Below the pieces are notes generated by a model. The model ran no database searches and was not told where the DNA came from. It saw nothing but the letters and a program-made list of their open reading frames with translations. 64,000 nucleotides of DNA from Actinoplanes campanulatus (GTDB lineage Bacteria; Actinomycetota; Actinomycetes; Mycobacteriales; Micromonosporaceae): the NCBI RefSeq assembly GCF_014647795.1, contig NZ_BMPW01000024.1:1-64000 (forward strand). Reading direction: 5' to 3'. Shown piece after piece: positions 53,285 through 64,000 of the stretch. How positions within the stretch are numbered: position 1 is the stretch's first letter; every line of letters starts with the position of its first letter. The position numbers and the translations under genes were made by a program.

Positions 53285-54790
53285 GTGTCATATTCCGACA
53301 CAAAACCCGCGGAAAGTCGCGTCTCCGATACCCTGGCCCGCGACCGCCTCGGCGTCGCCGCGGTCGTCTTCTTCGTCATGTCGGCGGCCGCCCCGCTCAC
53401 CGTCGTGGCCGGCGTCGTTCCCACCGGCCTCGCGGTCACCGGCCTGACCGGCATCGCCGGCGCCTTCCTGGCGGTCGCCGTGGTCCTGGCGATCTTCTCG
53501 GTCGGCTACGTGGCGATGGCCCGGCACATCTCCAACGCGGGCGCCTTCTACGCCTACGTCTCGCAGGGCCTCGGCCGCCCGCTCGGCGTCGGCGCCTCCT
53601 GGGTCGCGCTGCTCGCCTACAACATGTTCCAGGTCGCCTCGTACGGCGGTTTCGGCGCGATCGCCGAGCCCCTGTTCGCCGACTGGTTCGGCGTCAACGC
53701 CCCGTGGTGGGTGCTCGGCCTGGCCGCCTGGGCGCTGGTCGCCGTCCTCGGCGTACGCGACGTGGCCGTCAACGGCCGGGTGCTGGCCACCCTGCTGGTC
53801 GCCGAGATCCTGTTGACCGTGGTGTTCGCGGTCGCCGAGATCACCACCGACGGCTTCACCGCCTCGTCCGCCCCGCTCGACCCGTCCACGCTGACCGGCG
53901 CGGGCGCCGGGGCGCTGCTGGTCATGGCGATCACCGGCTTCGTCGGGTTCGAGCAGTCGGTGGTGTTCAGCGAGGAGTCGCGCGACCCGCGACGTACCGT
54001 CTCCCGGGCCACCTACATCGCGATCGCGCTGATCGCCGTGCTCTACGCGTTCGCCTCCTGGGCGATGATCTCCGCGGCCGGCGCCGACAAGGTCGTCGAC
54101 CGGGCCACGGCCGAGGGTCCGGAGCTGTTCTTCAACCTGGCCGCTGGGCCGCTCGGCGACACCGCCCTGCACCTGGGCCACGCGCTGTTCCTGACCTCGC
54201 TGATCGCGGCGATGATCTCGTTCCACAACATCATCTCGCGGTACATGTTCTCGCTCGGCCGTGAGGGCGTGCTGCCGCGCGTCTTCGGTAAGACCGTGCC
54301 CGGCACCGGCGCGCCGAAGAACGGCTCGCTGGCCCAGTCGGCGGTCGGCCTCGCGGTCATCGTCGTCTACGCCGTGATGGGCTGGGACCCGCTCGTGCAG
54401 CTCTTCTTCTGGGGCGGCACCGGCGGCGGCCTCGGCGTGCTGCTGCTGGTCACCCTCACCGCCTTCGCGGTGATCGGCTTCTTCGCCCGCCACCCGGAGG
54501 GCGAGGACGTCCTGCACCGGGTGATCGCCCCGGTGATCGGCGCGATCCTGCTGCTGGTCATGTCGTACCTGGCGATCGACAACATCGCCACGCTGCTCGG
54601 CGTCGAGCCCGGCAGCACCCCGGCGCTGGTGGTGCCGCTGTCCTTCGCGGTGCTCTTCGTGGCCGGCATCCTGTGGGCCCTCTACCTGCGAGCCGCCCGG
54701 CCGCAGATCTACACCGGCATCGGCCTGGGCGCCCGCAGCGCCGCCAACTCCGGCGGATTCTCCGCCGCCCTGAACGAGGAGACCCGATGA
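53285..54790 (+). CDS. APC-superfamily amino-acid/polyamine permease
   Basis: A 501-residue 12-helix transporter: AAPLTVVAGVVPTGLAVTG in helix 1, AFYAYVSQGLGRPLGVGASW, GFEQSVVFSEESRDPRRTVS and ISFHNIISRYMFSLGREGVL. Clearly a paralogue of the permease at 47518 but without its tail. The GTG at 53285 has GGAG upstream; GTG 53246 overlapping the GPP34 gene is possible. Stop overlaps the acetyltransferase start (ATGA), so the pair is co-translated. Substrate unknown. Confidence 0.88.
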   Translation: MSYSDTKPAESRVSDTLARDRLGVAAVVFFVMSAAAPLTVVAGVVPTGLAVTGLTGIAGAFLAVAVVLAIFSVGYVAMARHISNAGAFYAYVSQGLGRPLGVGASWVALLAYNMFQVASYGGFGAIAEPLFADWFGVNAPWWVLGLAAWALVAVLGVRDVAVNGRVLATLLVAEILLTVVFAVAEITTDGFTASSAPLDPSTLTGAGAGALLVMAITGFVGFEQSVVFSEESRDPRRTVSRATYIAIALIAVLYAFASWAMISAAGADKVVDRATAEGPELFFNLAAGPLGDTALHLGHALFLTSLIAAMISFHNIISRYMFSLGREGVLPRVFGKTVPGTGAPKNGSLAQSAVGLAVIVVYAVMGWDPLVQLFFWGGTGGGLGVLLLVTLTAFAVIGFFARHPEGEDVLHRVIAPVIGAILLLVMSYLAIDNIATLLGVEPGSTPALVVPLSFAVLFVAGILWALYLRAARPQIYTGIGLGARSAANSGGFSAALNEETR

Positions 54791-55380
54791 CCGTCATCCG
54801 ATCCGCCCGCGAGGACGAGATCCCCGCGGTGGGCGCGCTCGTCTCGCACTCGTTCAACGATCTGGCCGCCAACGCCTACCTGGTGCCGCCGCTGTCCGAC
54901 CGGGAGCGGGTGATGGCCGACTTCTTCACCCTCTACACCGAGCACGCCTACGCCTACGGCCGGGTCGACGTGATCGACCATGAGGACGGCGGGCTGGCGG
55001 CCACCGCCGTCTGGTTCGACCGGGCCAACGAGCTGCCGGAGCCCCCGCGGTACGCCGAGCGCCTCCGGGAGCTGGCCGGTGAGCATCTGGAGCGGTTCGA
55101 CGCCCTGGACGAGGTGTTCGACAAGAACCACCCGCACGAGGAGCACTGGCATTTGGCGTTCCTGGCGGTCCGCCCGTCGGAGCAGGGCCGGGGCCTCGGT
55201 GGGGCGCTGATGCGGCACACCCACGAGAAGCTGGTCGCCGAGGGCCTGGCCGCCTACCTGGAGGCGACCAACGAGAACAACGTGCGGCTCTACCAGCGGC
55301 ACGGCTACACGCCGATGACGCCGTTCGAGATCTACCTGCCGGACGGTACGCCGTTCTACCGCATGTGGCGAGCTGTCTGA
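54787..55380 (+). CDS. GNAT-family N-acetyltransferase
   Basis: A 197-residue acetyltransferase. The acetyl-CoA loop is LAVRPSEQGRGLGGALM, followed by YLEATNENNVRLYQRHGY. Residues 30-100 are longer and acidic. It is coupled to the permease, suggesting it acetylates the imported amine or amino acid (inference). A strong hairpin follows. Confidence 0.88.
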   Translation: MTVIRSAREDEIPAVGALVSHSFNDLAANAYLVPPLSDRERVMADFFTLYTEHAYAYGRVDVIDHEDGGLAATAVWFDRANELPEPPRYAERLRELAGEHLERFDALDEVFDKNHPHEEHWHLAFLAVRPSEQGRGLGGALMRHTHEKLVAEGLAAYLEATNENNVRLYQRHGYTPMTPFEIYLPDGTPFYRMWRAV

Positions 55381-55388
55381 AAACGATT

Positions 55389-55433
55389 ACTCCTTGAGGG
55401 GCACGGGCCGGACGGCCCGTGCCCCTCGGAGTA
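55389..55433. terminator. Terminator after the permease-acetyltransferase pair
   Basis: A perfect 14-bp stem (55396-55409 with 55414-55427) with loop GGAC, extended by outer arms TACTCC / GGAGTA. No T-run. It also insulates the inositol operon. Confidence 0.75.
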
Positions 55434-55487
55434 TTGACGCGGCCGCACGAGCGTAATTACATCGGAACCAGGTCCAACGCAGCGTTG
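55434..55487 (+). promoter_or_regulatory. Candidate promoter and operator of the iol operon
   Basis: TTGACG (55434-55439) could be a -35 box with an AT-rich -10 near TTACAT (55458-55463). CAACGCAGCGTTG (55475-55487) is a perfect palindrome just downstream and could bind the inositol repressor, which is not encoded in the window. Confidence 0.45.
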
Positions 55488-55533
55488 CCGACCGGTCACC
55501 CGCGCTGGAGCATCGCCGGCGGGAGGGGTGCGC

Positions 55534-56430
55534 ATGGCTGACAATGCTCGGGTGAACCCGCTGGTCCCACGGGGCAGTTCCGCAGAGCGCCCGTTCGACG
55601 TGTACATCACCCCGGAGAACGCCGGCTGGGAGTACTCCGGCCTGCGCGTGGTGCACCTGCCGGTCGGTGGCCGGGCCCGGTTCGTCACCGGCGACGACGA
55701 GATGCTGGTCGTGCCGCTGGTCGGCGGCTGCGACGTGGCCTGCGACGACGAGCGGCTCACCCTGACCGGGCGACGGTCGGTGTTCTCCCGCGTCACCGAC
55801 TTCGCCTACCTGCCGAGGGACACGGTGGTGACGCTGCGGGCGCCCAACGGCGGGCGGTTCGCGCTGCCGGCCGCGCGGGCCGGGCGCACCCTGCCGTTCC
55901 GGTACGGCGCCGCCGAGGACGTGCCGGTCGAACTGCGCGGGGCGGGGCAGGCGAGCCGGCAGGTCAACAACCTGTGCACGCCGGAGTCCTTCGAGACGGA
56001 CCGGCTGATCGCCTGCGAGGTGCTCACCCCGGGCGGCAACTGGTCGTCGTACCCGCCGCACAAGCACGACGAGCAGAGCGAGTGCGAGTCATCGCTCGAG
56101 GAGATCTACTACTTCGAGGTGGCGGCGTCCCCGGCCGGCGGGCACGGCTGCGGCTACCAGCGGGTGTACGGCCACCCCGACCGCCCCATCGACGTGTGCG
56201 CCGAGGTGCGCAGCGGGGACGTGGTGCTGATCCCGTACGGCTGGCACGGCCCGTCGATGGCCGCCCCCGGCTACGACCTCTACTACCTCAACGTGATGGC
56301 CGGCCCCGGCGAGCGCCGCTGGCTGGTCCGGGACGATCCGGCGCACGGCTGGGTGCGCGGGCGCTGGGTGGCCGAGCCGGTGGACACCCGGCTGCCCCTG
56401 ACCTCGATCAGAGAGAAGAGGCGCTCGTGA
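55534..56430 (+). CDS. iolB: 5-deoxy-glucuronate isomerase
   Basis: A 298-residue IolB, a double-cupin enzyme converting 5-deoxy-glucuronate to 2-deoxy-5-keto-gluconate in myo-inositol breakdown. Metal-binding cupin motif: SSYPPHKHDEQSECESSLEE ending IYYFEV; second part GDVVLIPYGWHGPSMA. ATG with GGGAGGGG upstream; a GTG 6 nt earlier is possible. Stop overlaps the iolD start (GTGA). Confidence 0.94.
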   Translation: MADNARVNPLVPRGSSAERPFDVYITPENAGWEYSGLRVVHLPVGGRARFVTGDDEMLVVPLVGGCDVACDDERLTLTGRRSVFSRVTDFAYLPRDTVVTLRAPNGGRFALPAARAGRTLPFRYGAAEDVPVELRGAGQASRQVNNLCTPESFETDRLIACEVLTPGGNWSSYPPHKHDEQSECESSLEEIYYFEVAASPAGGHGCGYQRVYGHPDRPIDVCAEVRSGDVVLIPYGWHGPSMAAPGYDLYYLNVMAGPGERRWLVRDDPAHGWVRGRWVAEPVDTRLPLTSIREKRRS

Positions 56431-58310
56431 AACAGCGGCTCACCGTCGGGCAGGCCGTCGTGCGCTTCCTGGCCAACCAGTGGACCGAGCGGGACGGCGT
56501 CGAACAGCGGACGGTCGCCGGCTTCCTCGGCATCTTCGGCCACGGCAACGTCGCCGGGATCGGGCAGGCGCTGTTGCAGGCGCAGCGCACCGGCACGCCG
56601 GACATGCCGTACCGGCTGGCCCGCAACGAGCAGGCGATGGTGCACACCGCCGTCGGGTACGCCCGGATGCGCAACCGCCTGTCGACGATGGCGTGCACCG
56701 CCTCGATCGGGCCCGGCTCCACCAACATGCTGACCGGCGCGGCCCTGGCCACCGTCAACCGGCTGCCGGTGCTGCTGCTGCCGTCGGACGTCTTCGCCTC
56801 CCGGGCCGCCGCGCCGGTGCTGCAGGAGCTGGAGGTGCCGGCCGCCGGGGACGTGTCGGTCAACGACGCCTTCCGGCCGCTGTCGCGGTTCTTCGACCGG
56901 ATCTGGCGGCCCGAGCAACTGCCGCAGGCGCTGCTCTCCGCGATGCGGGTGCTGACGGACCCGGCCGAGACCGGCGCGGTCACCCTCTGCCTTCCCCAGG
57001 ACGTGCAGACCGAGGCGTACGACTACCCGGACGAGCTGTTCACGAAGCGGGTGTGGCACGTGCCCCGGCAGGCCCCCGATCCGCTGGCCGTGGAGCGGGC
57101 GGCGGCCACCATCCGGGGCGCACACCGGCCGCTGATCGTCGCCGGCGGCGGGGTGATCTACGCGGAGGCGTCGTCCGCGCTGGACCGGTTCGCCCGGGAG
57201 ACCGGCATCCCGGTGGCCGACACCCAGGCCGGCAAGGGCGCGCTGCCCTGGGATCATCCGAACGCGGTCGGCGGGATCGGGGCGACCGGCAACCCGGTGG
57301 CGAACAAGCTGGCCCGCAACGCCGACGTGGTGATCGGCGTCGGCACCCGCTACAGCGACTTCACCACCGCGTCGCGCAGCGCGTTCCAGCATCCCGACGT
57401 GCGGTTCGTGAACCTCAACGTGACCGGTTTCGACGCCGGGAAACTGTCCGCGCTGCCGCTGGTCGGCGACGCCCGGGCGGGGCTCAGCGCGCTGCTGCCG
57501 GCGCTGCACGGACGGCGCTTCACCGGGGACTTCCGCGACGACGTGGCGGCCTGGCAGGCAGCCGTCGATCACGCGTACCGGGGCAGGGGAACGCAGGGCG
57601 ACCTGCCCACCCAGGTTGAGGTGATCGGGGTGGTGAACGAGGCGTGCGGAACACGCGACGTCGTGGTGCAGGCGGCCGGGAGCCTGCCCGGCGACCTGCA
57701 ACGGCTGTGGCGGGCCCGCGACCCGAAGCAGTACCACGTCGAGTACGGCTACTCCTGCATGGGCTTCGAGATCGCCGGCGCTCTCGGGATCAAGATGGCC
57801 GAACCGGGCCGCGAGGTGTATACGCTGGTCGGCGACGGCTCCTACCTGATGATGGCGCAGGAGATCGCCACCGCCGTCGCCGAGCACCTCAAACTGATCA
57901 TCATCCTGGTGCAGAACCACGGGTTCGCGTCCATCGGCGGCCTCTCCGAGCAGGTCGGCTCACAGCGGTTCGGCACCGCCTACCGCTACCGCAACCCGCG
58001 CAGCGGCGACTACGACGGCGCCCGCCTGCCGGTCGACCTGGCCGCCAACGCGGAGAGCCTGGGCGCCTCGGTGATCCGCTGCCGCACCATCGCCGACCTG
58101 GTCGAGGGCCTCAAACAGGCCCGCGAGGCGGACCGGCTGACCGTGCTGCACATCGAGACCGACCCGGAACCGTCGGCGCCGTCGGCCGAGTCGTGGTGGG
58201 AGGTGCCGGTCGCTGAGGTGGCCACCCTGCACAGCACCCGGCACGCCCGTACCGAATATCTCGCCGGCAAACGCGATCAGCGTCACCACCTGCGACCGGG
58301 AGGTCTGTAG
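56427..58310 (+). CDS. iolD: 3D-(3,5/4)-trihydroxycyclohexane-1,2-dione hydrolase
   Basis: A 627-residue ThDP enzyme (IolD) that opens the inositol-derived ring to 5-deoxy-glucuronate, the substrate of IolB. Pyrimidine-binding domain: RLARNEQAMVHTAVGYARM with the catalytic Glu; ThDP motif GDGSYLMMAQEIATAVAEHL with Asn in LVQNHGFASIGGLSE. Length and composition match IolD. GTG start overlaps the iolB stop; iolA follows 2 bp later. Confidence 0.94.
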   Translation: MKQRLTVGQAVVRFLANQWTERDGVEQRTVAGFLGIFGHGNVAGIGQALLQAQRTGTPDMPYRLARNEQAMVHTAVGYARMRNRLSTMACTASIGPGSTNMLTGAALATVNRLPVLLLPSDVFASRAAAPVLQELEVPAAGDVSVNDAFRPLSRFFDRIWRPEQLPQALLSAMRVLTDPAETGAVTLCLPQDVQTEAYDYPDELFTKRVWHVPRQAPDPLAVERAAATIRGAHRPLIVAGGGVIYAEASSALDRFARETGIPVADTQAGKGALPWDHPNAVGGIGATGNPVANKLARNADVVIGVGTRYSDFTTASRSAFQHPDVRFVNLNVTGFDAGKLSALPLVGDARAGLSALLPALHGRRFTGDFRDDVAAWQAAVDHAYRGRGTQGDLPTQVEVIGVVNEACGTRDVVVQAAGSLPGDLQRLWRARDPKQYHVEYGYSCMGFEIAGALGIKMAEPGREVYTLVGDGSYLMMAQEIATAVAEHLKLIIILVQNHGFASIGGLSEQVGSQRFGTAYRYRNPRSGDYDGARLPVDLAANAESLGASVIRCRTIADLVEGLKQAREADRLTVLHIETDPEPSAPSAESWWEVPVAEVATLHSTRHARTEYLAGKRDQRHHLRPGGL

Positions 58311-58312
58311 AG

Positions 58313-59806
<1,494 letters not shown>

Positions 59807-59848
59807 CCGGCGTGCCTTTGATCACCTGACATCATCCGGAGGATCTTT

Positions 59849-60790
59849 ATGACCAGACGTGTCCTCGCCGCCGGCGTCGCGGCGATTCTCCTGCTCGGCG
59901 CGTGCAGTAGCGGCGGCCGGGAGGAGCCCGAAACGGATGCCGCGACCGGCTACACGATCGCGTTCATCACCCACGAGACGCCGGGCGACACGTTCTGGGA
60001 CAAGGTGCGCTCCGGCGCCCAGCAGGCGGCCGCCGACCAGAAGGTCGACCTCAAGTACTCCAACGACCCGGACGCCGGCCGGCAGGCGGTGCTGATCCAG
60101 CAGGCGGTCGACTCGAAGGTGCAGGGCATCGCCACCACCCTGGTCACGCCGGACGCGCTGGCCGGATCGGTGAAGGCGGCGACCGCGGCCGGGATCCCGG
60201 TGGTCGGCCTGAACGCGGGCATCGACCAGTACAAGGAGCTCGGCGCGCTGATGTACTTCGGCTCGGACGAGACGGTCGCCGGCACCAGCCTGGGCGAGCG
60301 GATCGCCGCGGCCGGCGCCAAGCACCCGCTCTGCGTCATCCACCAGACCGGCTCGGTGGCCCTCGAAGCACGCTGCGCGGGCGTCAAGTCCGCCGTCCCC
60401 GGGACCGAGAACCTCCAGGTCAACGGCGCCGACGACGCGGCCGTCACGTCGACGTTGCAGGCCAAGCTGGCCCAGGACAAGACCATCGACTACGTGGTCA
60501 CCCTGGGCGCACCGATCGCGCTCGACGCCATCAAAGCGGGGGGTACGGCGAAGCTGGTCACCTTCGACCTGAACCAGGAGACCGCCCAGCTGATCAAGGA
60601 CGGGAAGATCGAGTTCGCCATCGACCAGCAGCCCTACGTGCAGGGCTACCTGGCGGTCACGTCGCTCTACCTCTACCTGAAGAACGGCAACGACATCGGC
60701 GGCGGGCGGCCCGTGCTGACCGGCCCGTCGTTCGTGGACAAGTCCAACATCGACACGATCCTGCCGTACACCCAGAAGAACACCCGGTGA
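59849..60790 (+). CDS. Sugar ABC transporter substrate-binding lipoprotein
   Basis: A 313-residue type I periplasmic binding protein (RbsB-like). Lipobox LLLGACSSG at ~13-21 anchors it outside. Core pattern: YTIAFITHETPGDTFWDKVR, QAVDSKVQGIATTLVTPDAL, AGIPVVGLNAGID. Probable ligand is myo-inositol or a related polyol, judged from the operon. GGAGGATC precedes the ATG; stop overlaps the permease start. Confidence 0.9.
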   Translation: MTRRVLAAGVAAILLLGACSSGGREEPETDAATGYTIAFITHETPGDTFWDKVRSGAQQAAADQKVDLKYSNDPDAGRQAVLIQQAVDSKVQGIATTLVTPDALAGSVKAATAAGIPVVGLNAGIDQYKELGALMYFGSDETVAGTSLGERIAAAGAKHPLCVIHQTGSVALEARCAGVKSAVPGTENLQVNGADDAAVTSTLQAKLAQDKTIDYVVTLGAPIALDAIKAGGTAKLVTFDLNQETAQLIKDGKIEFAIDQQPYVQGYLAVTSLYLYLKNGNDIGGGRPVLTGPSFVDKSNIDTILPYTQKNTR

Positions 60791-61772
60791 GGCGGGCGGT
60801 GCGCCCCGAGGTGGGCGCGCTGGTGGCGGCCGCGGTCATCTTCGTCTTCTTCCTGGCCGTGGCCCCGGCGTTCCGGTCGGCGGACGCGTTCGTCACGGTG
60901 CTCTACCAGTCGTCGACGATCGGGATCGTCGCGGTGGGCGTGGGGCTGCTGATGATCGGCGGCGAGTTCGACCTGTCCGCCGGGGTCATCGTGACCTCGG
61001 CCGGGCTGGTCAACTCGATGTTCTGCTGGTATTTCGGGATCAACCTGTGGGTCGGCGCGATCCTGTCGCTGCTGTTCTGCCTCGCCGTCGGGTTCCTCAA
61101 CGGCTACCTGGTGATGCGCACCGGGATCCCCAGCTTCCTGATCACGCTGGGCACCTTCTTCGTGTTGCAGGGCGCGAACCTGGGCGTCACCAAGCTCGTC
61201 ACCGGCTCGGTGTCCAGCACCGACGTGAGCCGCATCGACGGGTACGACTCGCTCGGCGTGATCTTCGCGTCCAGTTTCGAGATCGGGTCGGTCGTGATCT
61301 GGGGCACGGTGGTGTGGTGGATCCTGTTCGTGGCGGTCGCGACCTGGATCCTGCGGCGCACCCGCGGCGGGAACTGGATTTACGCGGTCGGTGGGGCGGC
61401 CGACAGCGCCCGTGCGGTCGGGGTGCACGTCGTCCGTACCAAAATCGGGCTTTTTCTCGCCGTGTCGTTTCTCGGCTGGTTCGTCGGGATGCACAACCTG
61501 TACCGGTTCAACACGTTGCAGGCCGGCGGCGGGGTCGGCAACGAGTTCCTCTACATCATCGCGGCGGTGGTCGGCGGCACCCTGCTGACCGGCGGATTCG
61601 GCAACGCGCTCGGGGTGGCGATCGGCGCGTTCATCTTCGGCATGACCAGCCTCGGCATCGTCTACGCGGGCTGGGACCCGAACTGGTTCCGGGCCTTCCT
61701 CGGCGTGATGCTGCTGCTCGCCGTCCTGGTCAACCTCTACGTCCGTAGGCTGGCCACGAGGGAGGCGCGCGC

Positions 61773-61776
<4 letters not shown>
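60787..61776 (+). CDS. Sugar ABC transporter permease
   Basis: A 329-residue RbsC-type permease with about nine helices. Family segments: GVGLLMIGGEFDLSAGVIV, TGIPSFLITLGTFFVLQGAN, YIIAAVVGGTLLTGGFGNAL. GTG start overlapping the binding-protein stop. Forms the membrane channel of the presumed inositol importer. Confidence 0.92.
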
Positions 61777-62540
<764 letters not shown>

Positions 62541-62584
62541 CGGCGTACCGGAAACGGCCTTTTTGAAAGGGTGAGTGGCCCGTT

Positions 62585-62639
62585 GCCGGCGGCGTGCCCC
62601 GCGGTCGTCGGCAAATCCGGCGCGGAGCACGCCGCCGGC
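62585..62639. terminator. Bidirectional terminator after the iol operon
   Basis: GCCGGCGGCGTGC (62585-62597) pairs perfectly with GCACGCCGCCGGC (62627-62639) around a 29-nt loop that has its own small stem. It lies between convergent genes. Confidence 0.7.
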
Positions 62640-62692
62640 GGCCGGACCGGGCAGCACGTGCCTGATGCTGCCCGGCGCCGGTGGCCGTCTTC

Positions 62693-64000
62693 CTAGCTGT
62701 TGGGCAGGACCAGCACCTGGCCCGGGAAGATCCGGTCCGGGTCGGGCACGATGTCGCGGTTGAGGTTCCAGATGTCGCGCCACCGGTTCTCGTTGCCGAG
62801 CCTCTCGCGGGCGATCTTCGACAGCGAGTCGCCGGGCCTGACCGTGTAGAGCTTCGGGATCGGGCCGGTCGGCTGAGCCGGCGGCAGGAACAGCACCTGA
62901 CCTGGGAAGATCCGGTCCGGGTTCTGGATCGTCGCCCGGTTCAGCACGAAGATCTCCGGCCAGCGGGCCTCGTTGCCCAACTGTTCCCGCGCGATCCTGC
63001 TGAGGCTGTCGCCCGGCCGGACCTTGTACGTGCGCGGCTGTTCGCCACCCGGCAGCACCCCGGCCAGGCGCAGCAGGTCGGCCAGTTCGAAGTGGCCGGG
63101 CTTCCGCGACGGCAGGGTGGGCCGCCAGCCGGCCGTCCGCAGGTACGAGTCGTCGCTGCGCAACGCGAGGCCGATCAGCACCTCGGCGACGATGGTGCTG
63201 CCGACCGGGCCCAGGTGGGCGCCCTCGTGCAGGGCCTTCGCCTCGGCCAGGACGTAGTACCAGAGCGGGGTACGGGTCAGGAACTCGCTGTCGTCCAGCA
63301 CCGCCCGCTGCGCGTCGCTGCCCGCGGCGGCCCGGATCTGGTCCTTGGTCAGCTCCTCCACACCGATCAGGTGGGCGACCGCCTGTCCGGTGGGCAGCCG
63401 CAGCCGGTAGCCGCGCAGCAGGTTACGGACCGCGAGCCGGCTGGCGTCGGCCGGCACGAGGGGTGTGCCGCCGGTGTCCTTCAGGTTGAACAGGGCGCCG
63501 CCGCCACGCGGATTGTTCAGGCCGAACGCCGCCAGCTTGGTGTCGATCTTGCGGGTCGTCATCACGTCGTCGCCGGAGCCGATGATGTTCTCCCACTCGA
63601 TGATCCAGTTCTCCGGCAGCGTCTCGGCCGGGCCGAGCCGGATCTCCTCACCGAGCTGCCCGCTCAGCGCCGTGAAGACGAACAGCAGGTCCAGACTGCC
63701 CGGCGGCTGGGTGCCGACGCGGAAGTTGGAGTTGAAGTTGTAGACGCCCCGGATCATCGAGTGCCCGAACCGGTAGGCGGCCACCGCGAACTCCAGCGGC
63801 ATGTAGAACGGCGCGGCGTACGGGTTGTACCACTTGTTGCCGTTGGCGAGGATGCCCCGCACGATCTCCTTGTCGGCGACCCGCGTGAGGAAGTCCTCGA
63901 TCACGATGTACTGGTAGTGCTGGCGCAGCGTGCGCCGGGCCTCGCCATAGGACAGGCCCTGGTCGACAAGCACGTTGTGCGCCTTGAGGAACGCCACGTG
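62693..64000 (-). CDS. Animal-type haem peroxidase with two LysM repeats (5' end outside window)
   Basis: The C-terminal ~435 residues are visible. The peroxidase part has AFLKAHNVLVDQGLSYGEAR (the family's LREHNR region), EFAVAAYRFGHSMIRGVYN with the proximal haem histidine, and GLNNPRGGG. The distal His region is outside. The end carries two LysM domains (YKVRPGDSLSRIAREQLGNE ... and YTVRPGDSLSKIARERLGNE ...), each with PDRIFPGQVL, suggesting binding to peptidoglycan or chitin-like glycans. Bacterial relatives oxidise halides or organics with H2O2. The frame remains open at the window edge. Confidence 0.85.
   Translation of the reverse strand, partial: HVAFLKAHNVLVDQGLSYGEARRTLRQHYQYIVIEDFLTRVADKEIVRGILANGNKWYNPYAAPFYMPLEFAVAAYRFGHSMIRGVYNFNSNFRVGTQPPGSLDLLFVFTALSGQLGEEIRLGPAETLPENWIIEWENIIGSGDDVMTTRKIDTKLAAFGLNNPRGGGALFNLKDTGGTPLVPADASRLAVRNLLRGYRLRLPTGQAVAHLIGVEELTKDQIRAAAGSDAQRAVLDDSEFLTRTPLWYYVLAEAKALHEGAHLGPVGSTIVAEVLIGLALRSDDSYLRTAGWRPTLPSRKPGHFELADLLRLAGVLPGGEQPRTYKVRPGDSLSRIAREQLGNEARWPEIFVLNRATIQNPDRIFPGQVLFLPPAQPTGPIPKLYTVRPGDSLSKIARERLGNENRWRDIWNLNRDIVPDPDRIFPGQVLVLPNS

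Noticed and set aside
62541-62580. Repeat-like GTACCGG and T-run after the iol operon
   Set aside because: Only the short core GTACCGG matches the dispersed repeat, and no stable stem precedes the T-run.

Overview
The window looks like chromosomal DNA of a high-GC actinomycete, most likely a Micromonosporaceae member (Actinoplanes-like). This is inferred from the strongly GC-biased third codon positions, frequent GTG/TTG starts, many 4-nt stop/start overlaps, and the gene set (MEDS-domain ATPase, GPP34, ricin-lectin membrane proteins, HisKA_3 kinases with LuxR regulators). No phage, plasmid, IS element, CRISPR array, tRNA or rRNA was seen. About 57 protein genes can be supported; the last one runs off the right edge.

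Left third (1-23 kb). A MarR repressor faces an FMN azoreductase across a small operator region. Next come an acyl-CoA-dehydrogenase-fold flavoprotein, a LysR regulator divergent from a shortened DapA-like protein and a WD40-type propeller, a LysR gene remnant, an unrecognised protein, and a NamZ/DUF1343 exo-muramidase. A TetR regulator faces a tightly overlapped three-gene operon that reads as agmatine -> N-carbamoylputrescine -> putrescine -> 4-aminobutanal (amidase, deiminase, putrescine-oxidase-like flavoenzyme). A multicopper oxidase, a two-component pair, a MEDS/ATPase protein and a flavin amine oxidase with circularly permuted domain order follow, then pntAB.

Middle (22-43 kb). A PadR / enoyl-CoA hydratase / 2,4-dienoyl-CoA reductase operon has a palindrome at its promoter. 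Then come a CPBP protease, a two-subunit molybdenum hydroxylase (Ior type), a membrane protein with an AT-rich internal patch, a small sugar-modification cluster (methyltransferases, six-hairpin protein, GT4 glycosyltransferase with a 33-bp tandem repeat), low-complexity noncoding DNA, a ricin-lectin protein, a MerR + VIT/VWA pair with a strong palindromic operator, a cyclase and a secreted zinc metallopeptidase.

Right third (43-64 kb). An ABC exporter faces a two-component system. Two paralogous APC permeases, a TerC protein, an extradiol (DODA-type) dioxygenase, GPP34 and a GNAT enzyme follow. A six-gene inositol block (iolB, iolD, iolA and an ABC importer) comes next, then a haem peroxidase with two LysM repeats.

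The most interesting observations are: (1) the same two palindrome types occur before the azoreductase/MarR pair and before the dioxygenase 51.5 kb away, suggesting one MarR-controlled quinone/catechol-stress regulon; (2) the permuted amine oxidase at 18.1-19.3 kb; (3) the complete agmatine-to-aminobutanal operon; (4) a ~40-bp dispersed repeat found three times, each at the 3' end of a minus-strand gene.
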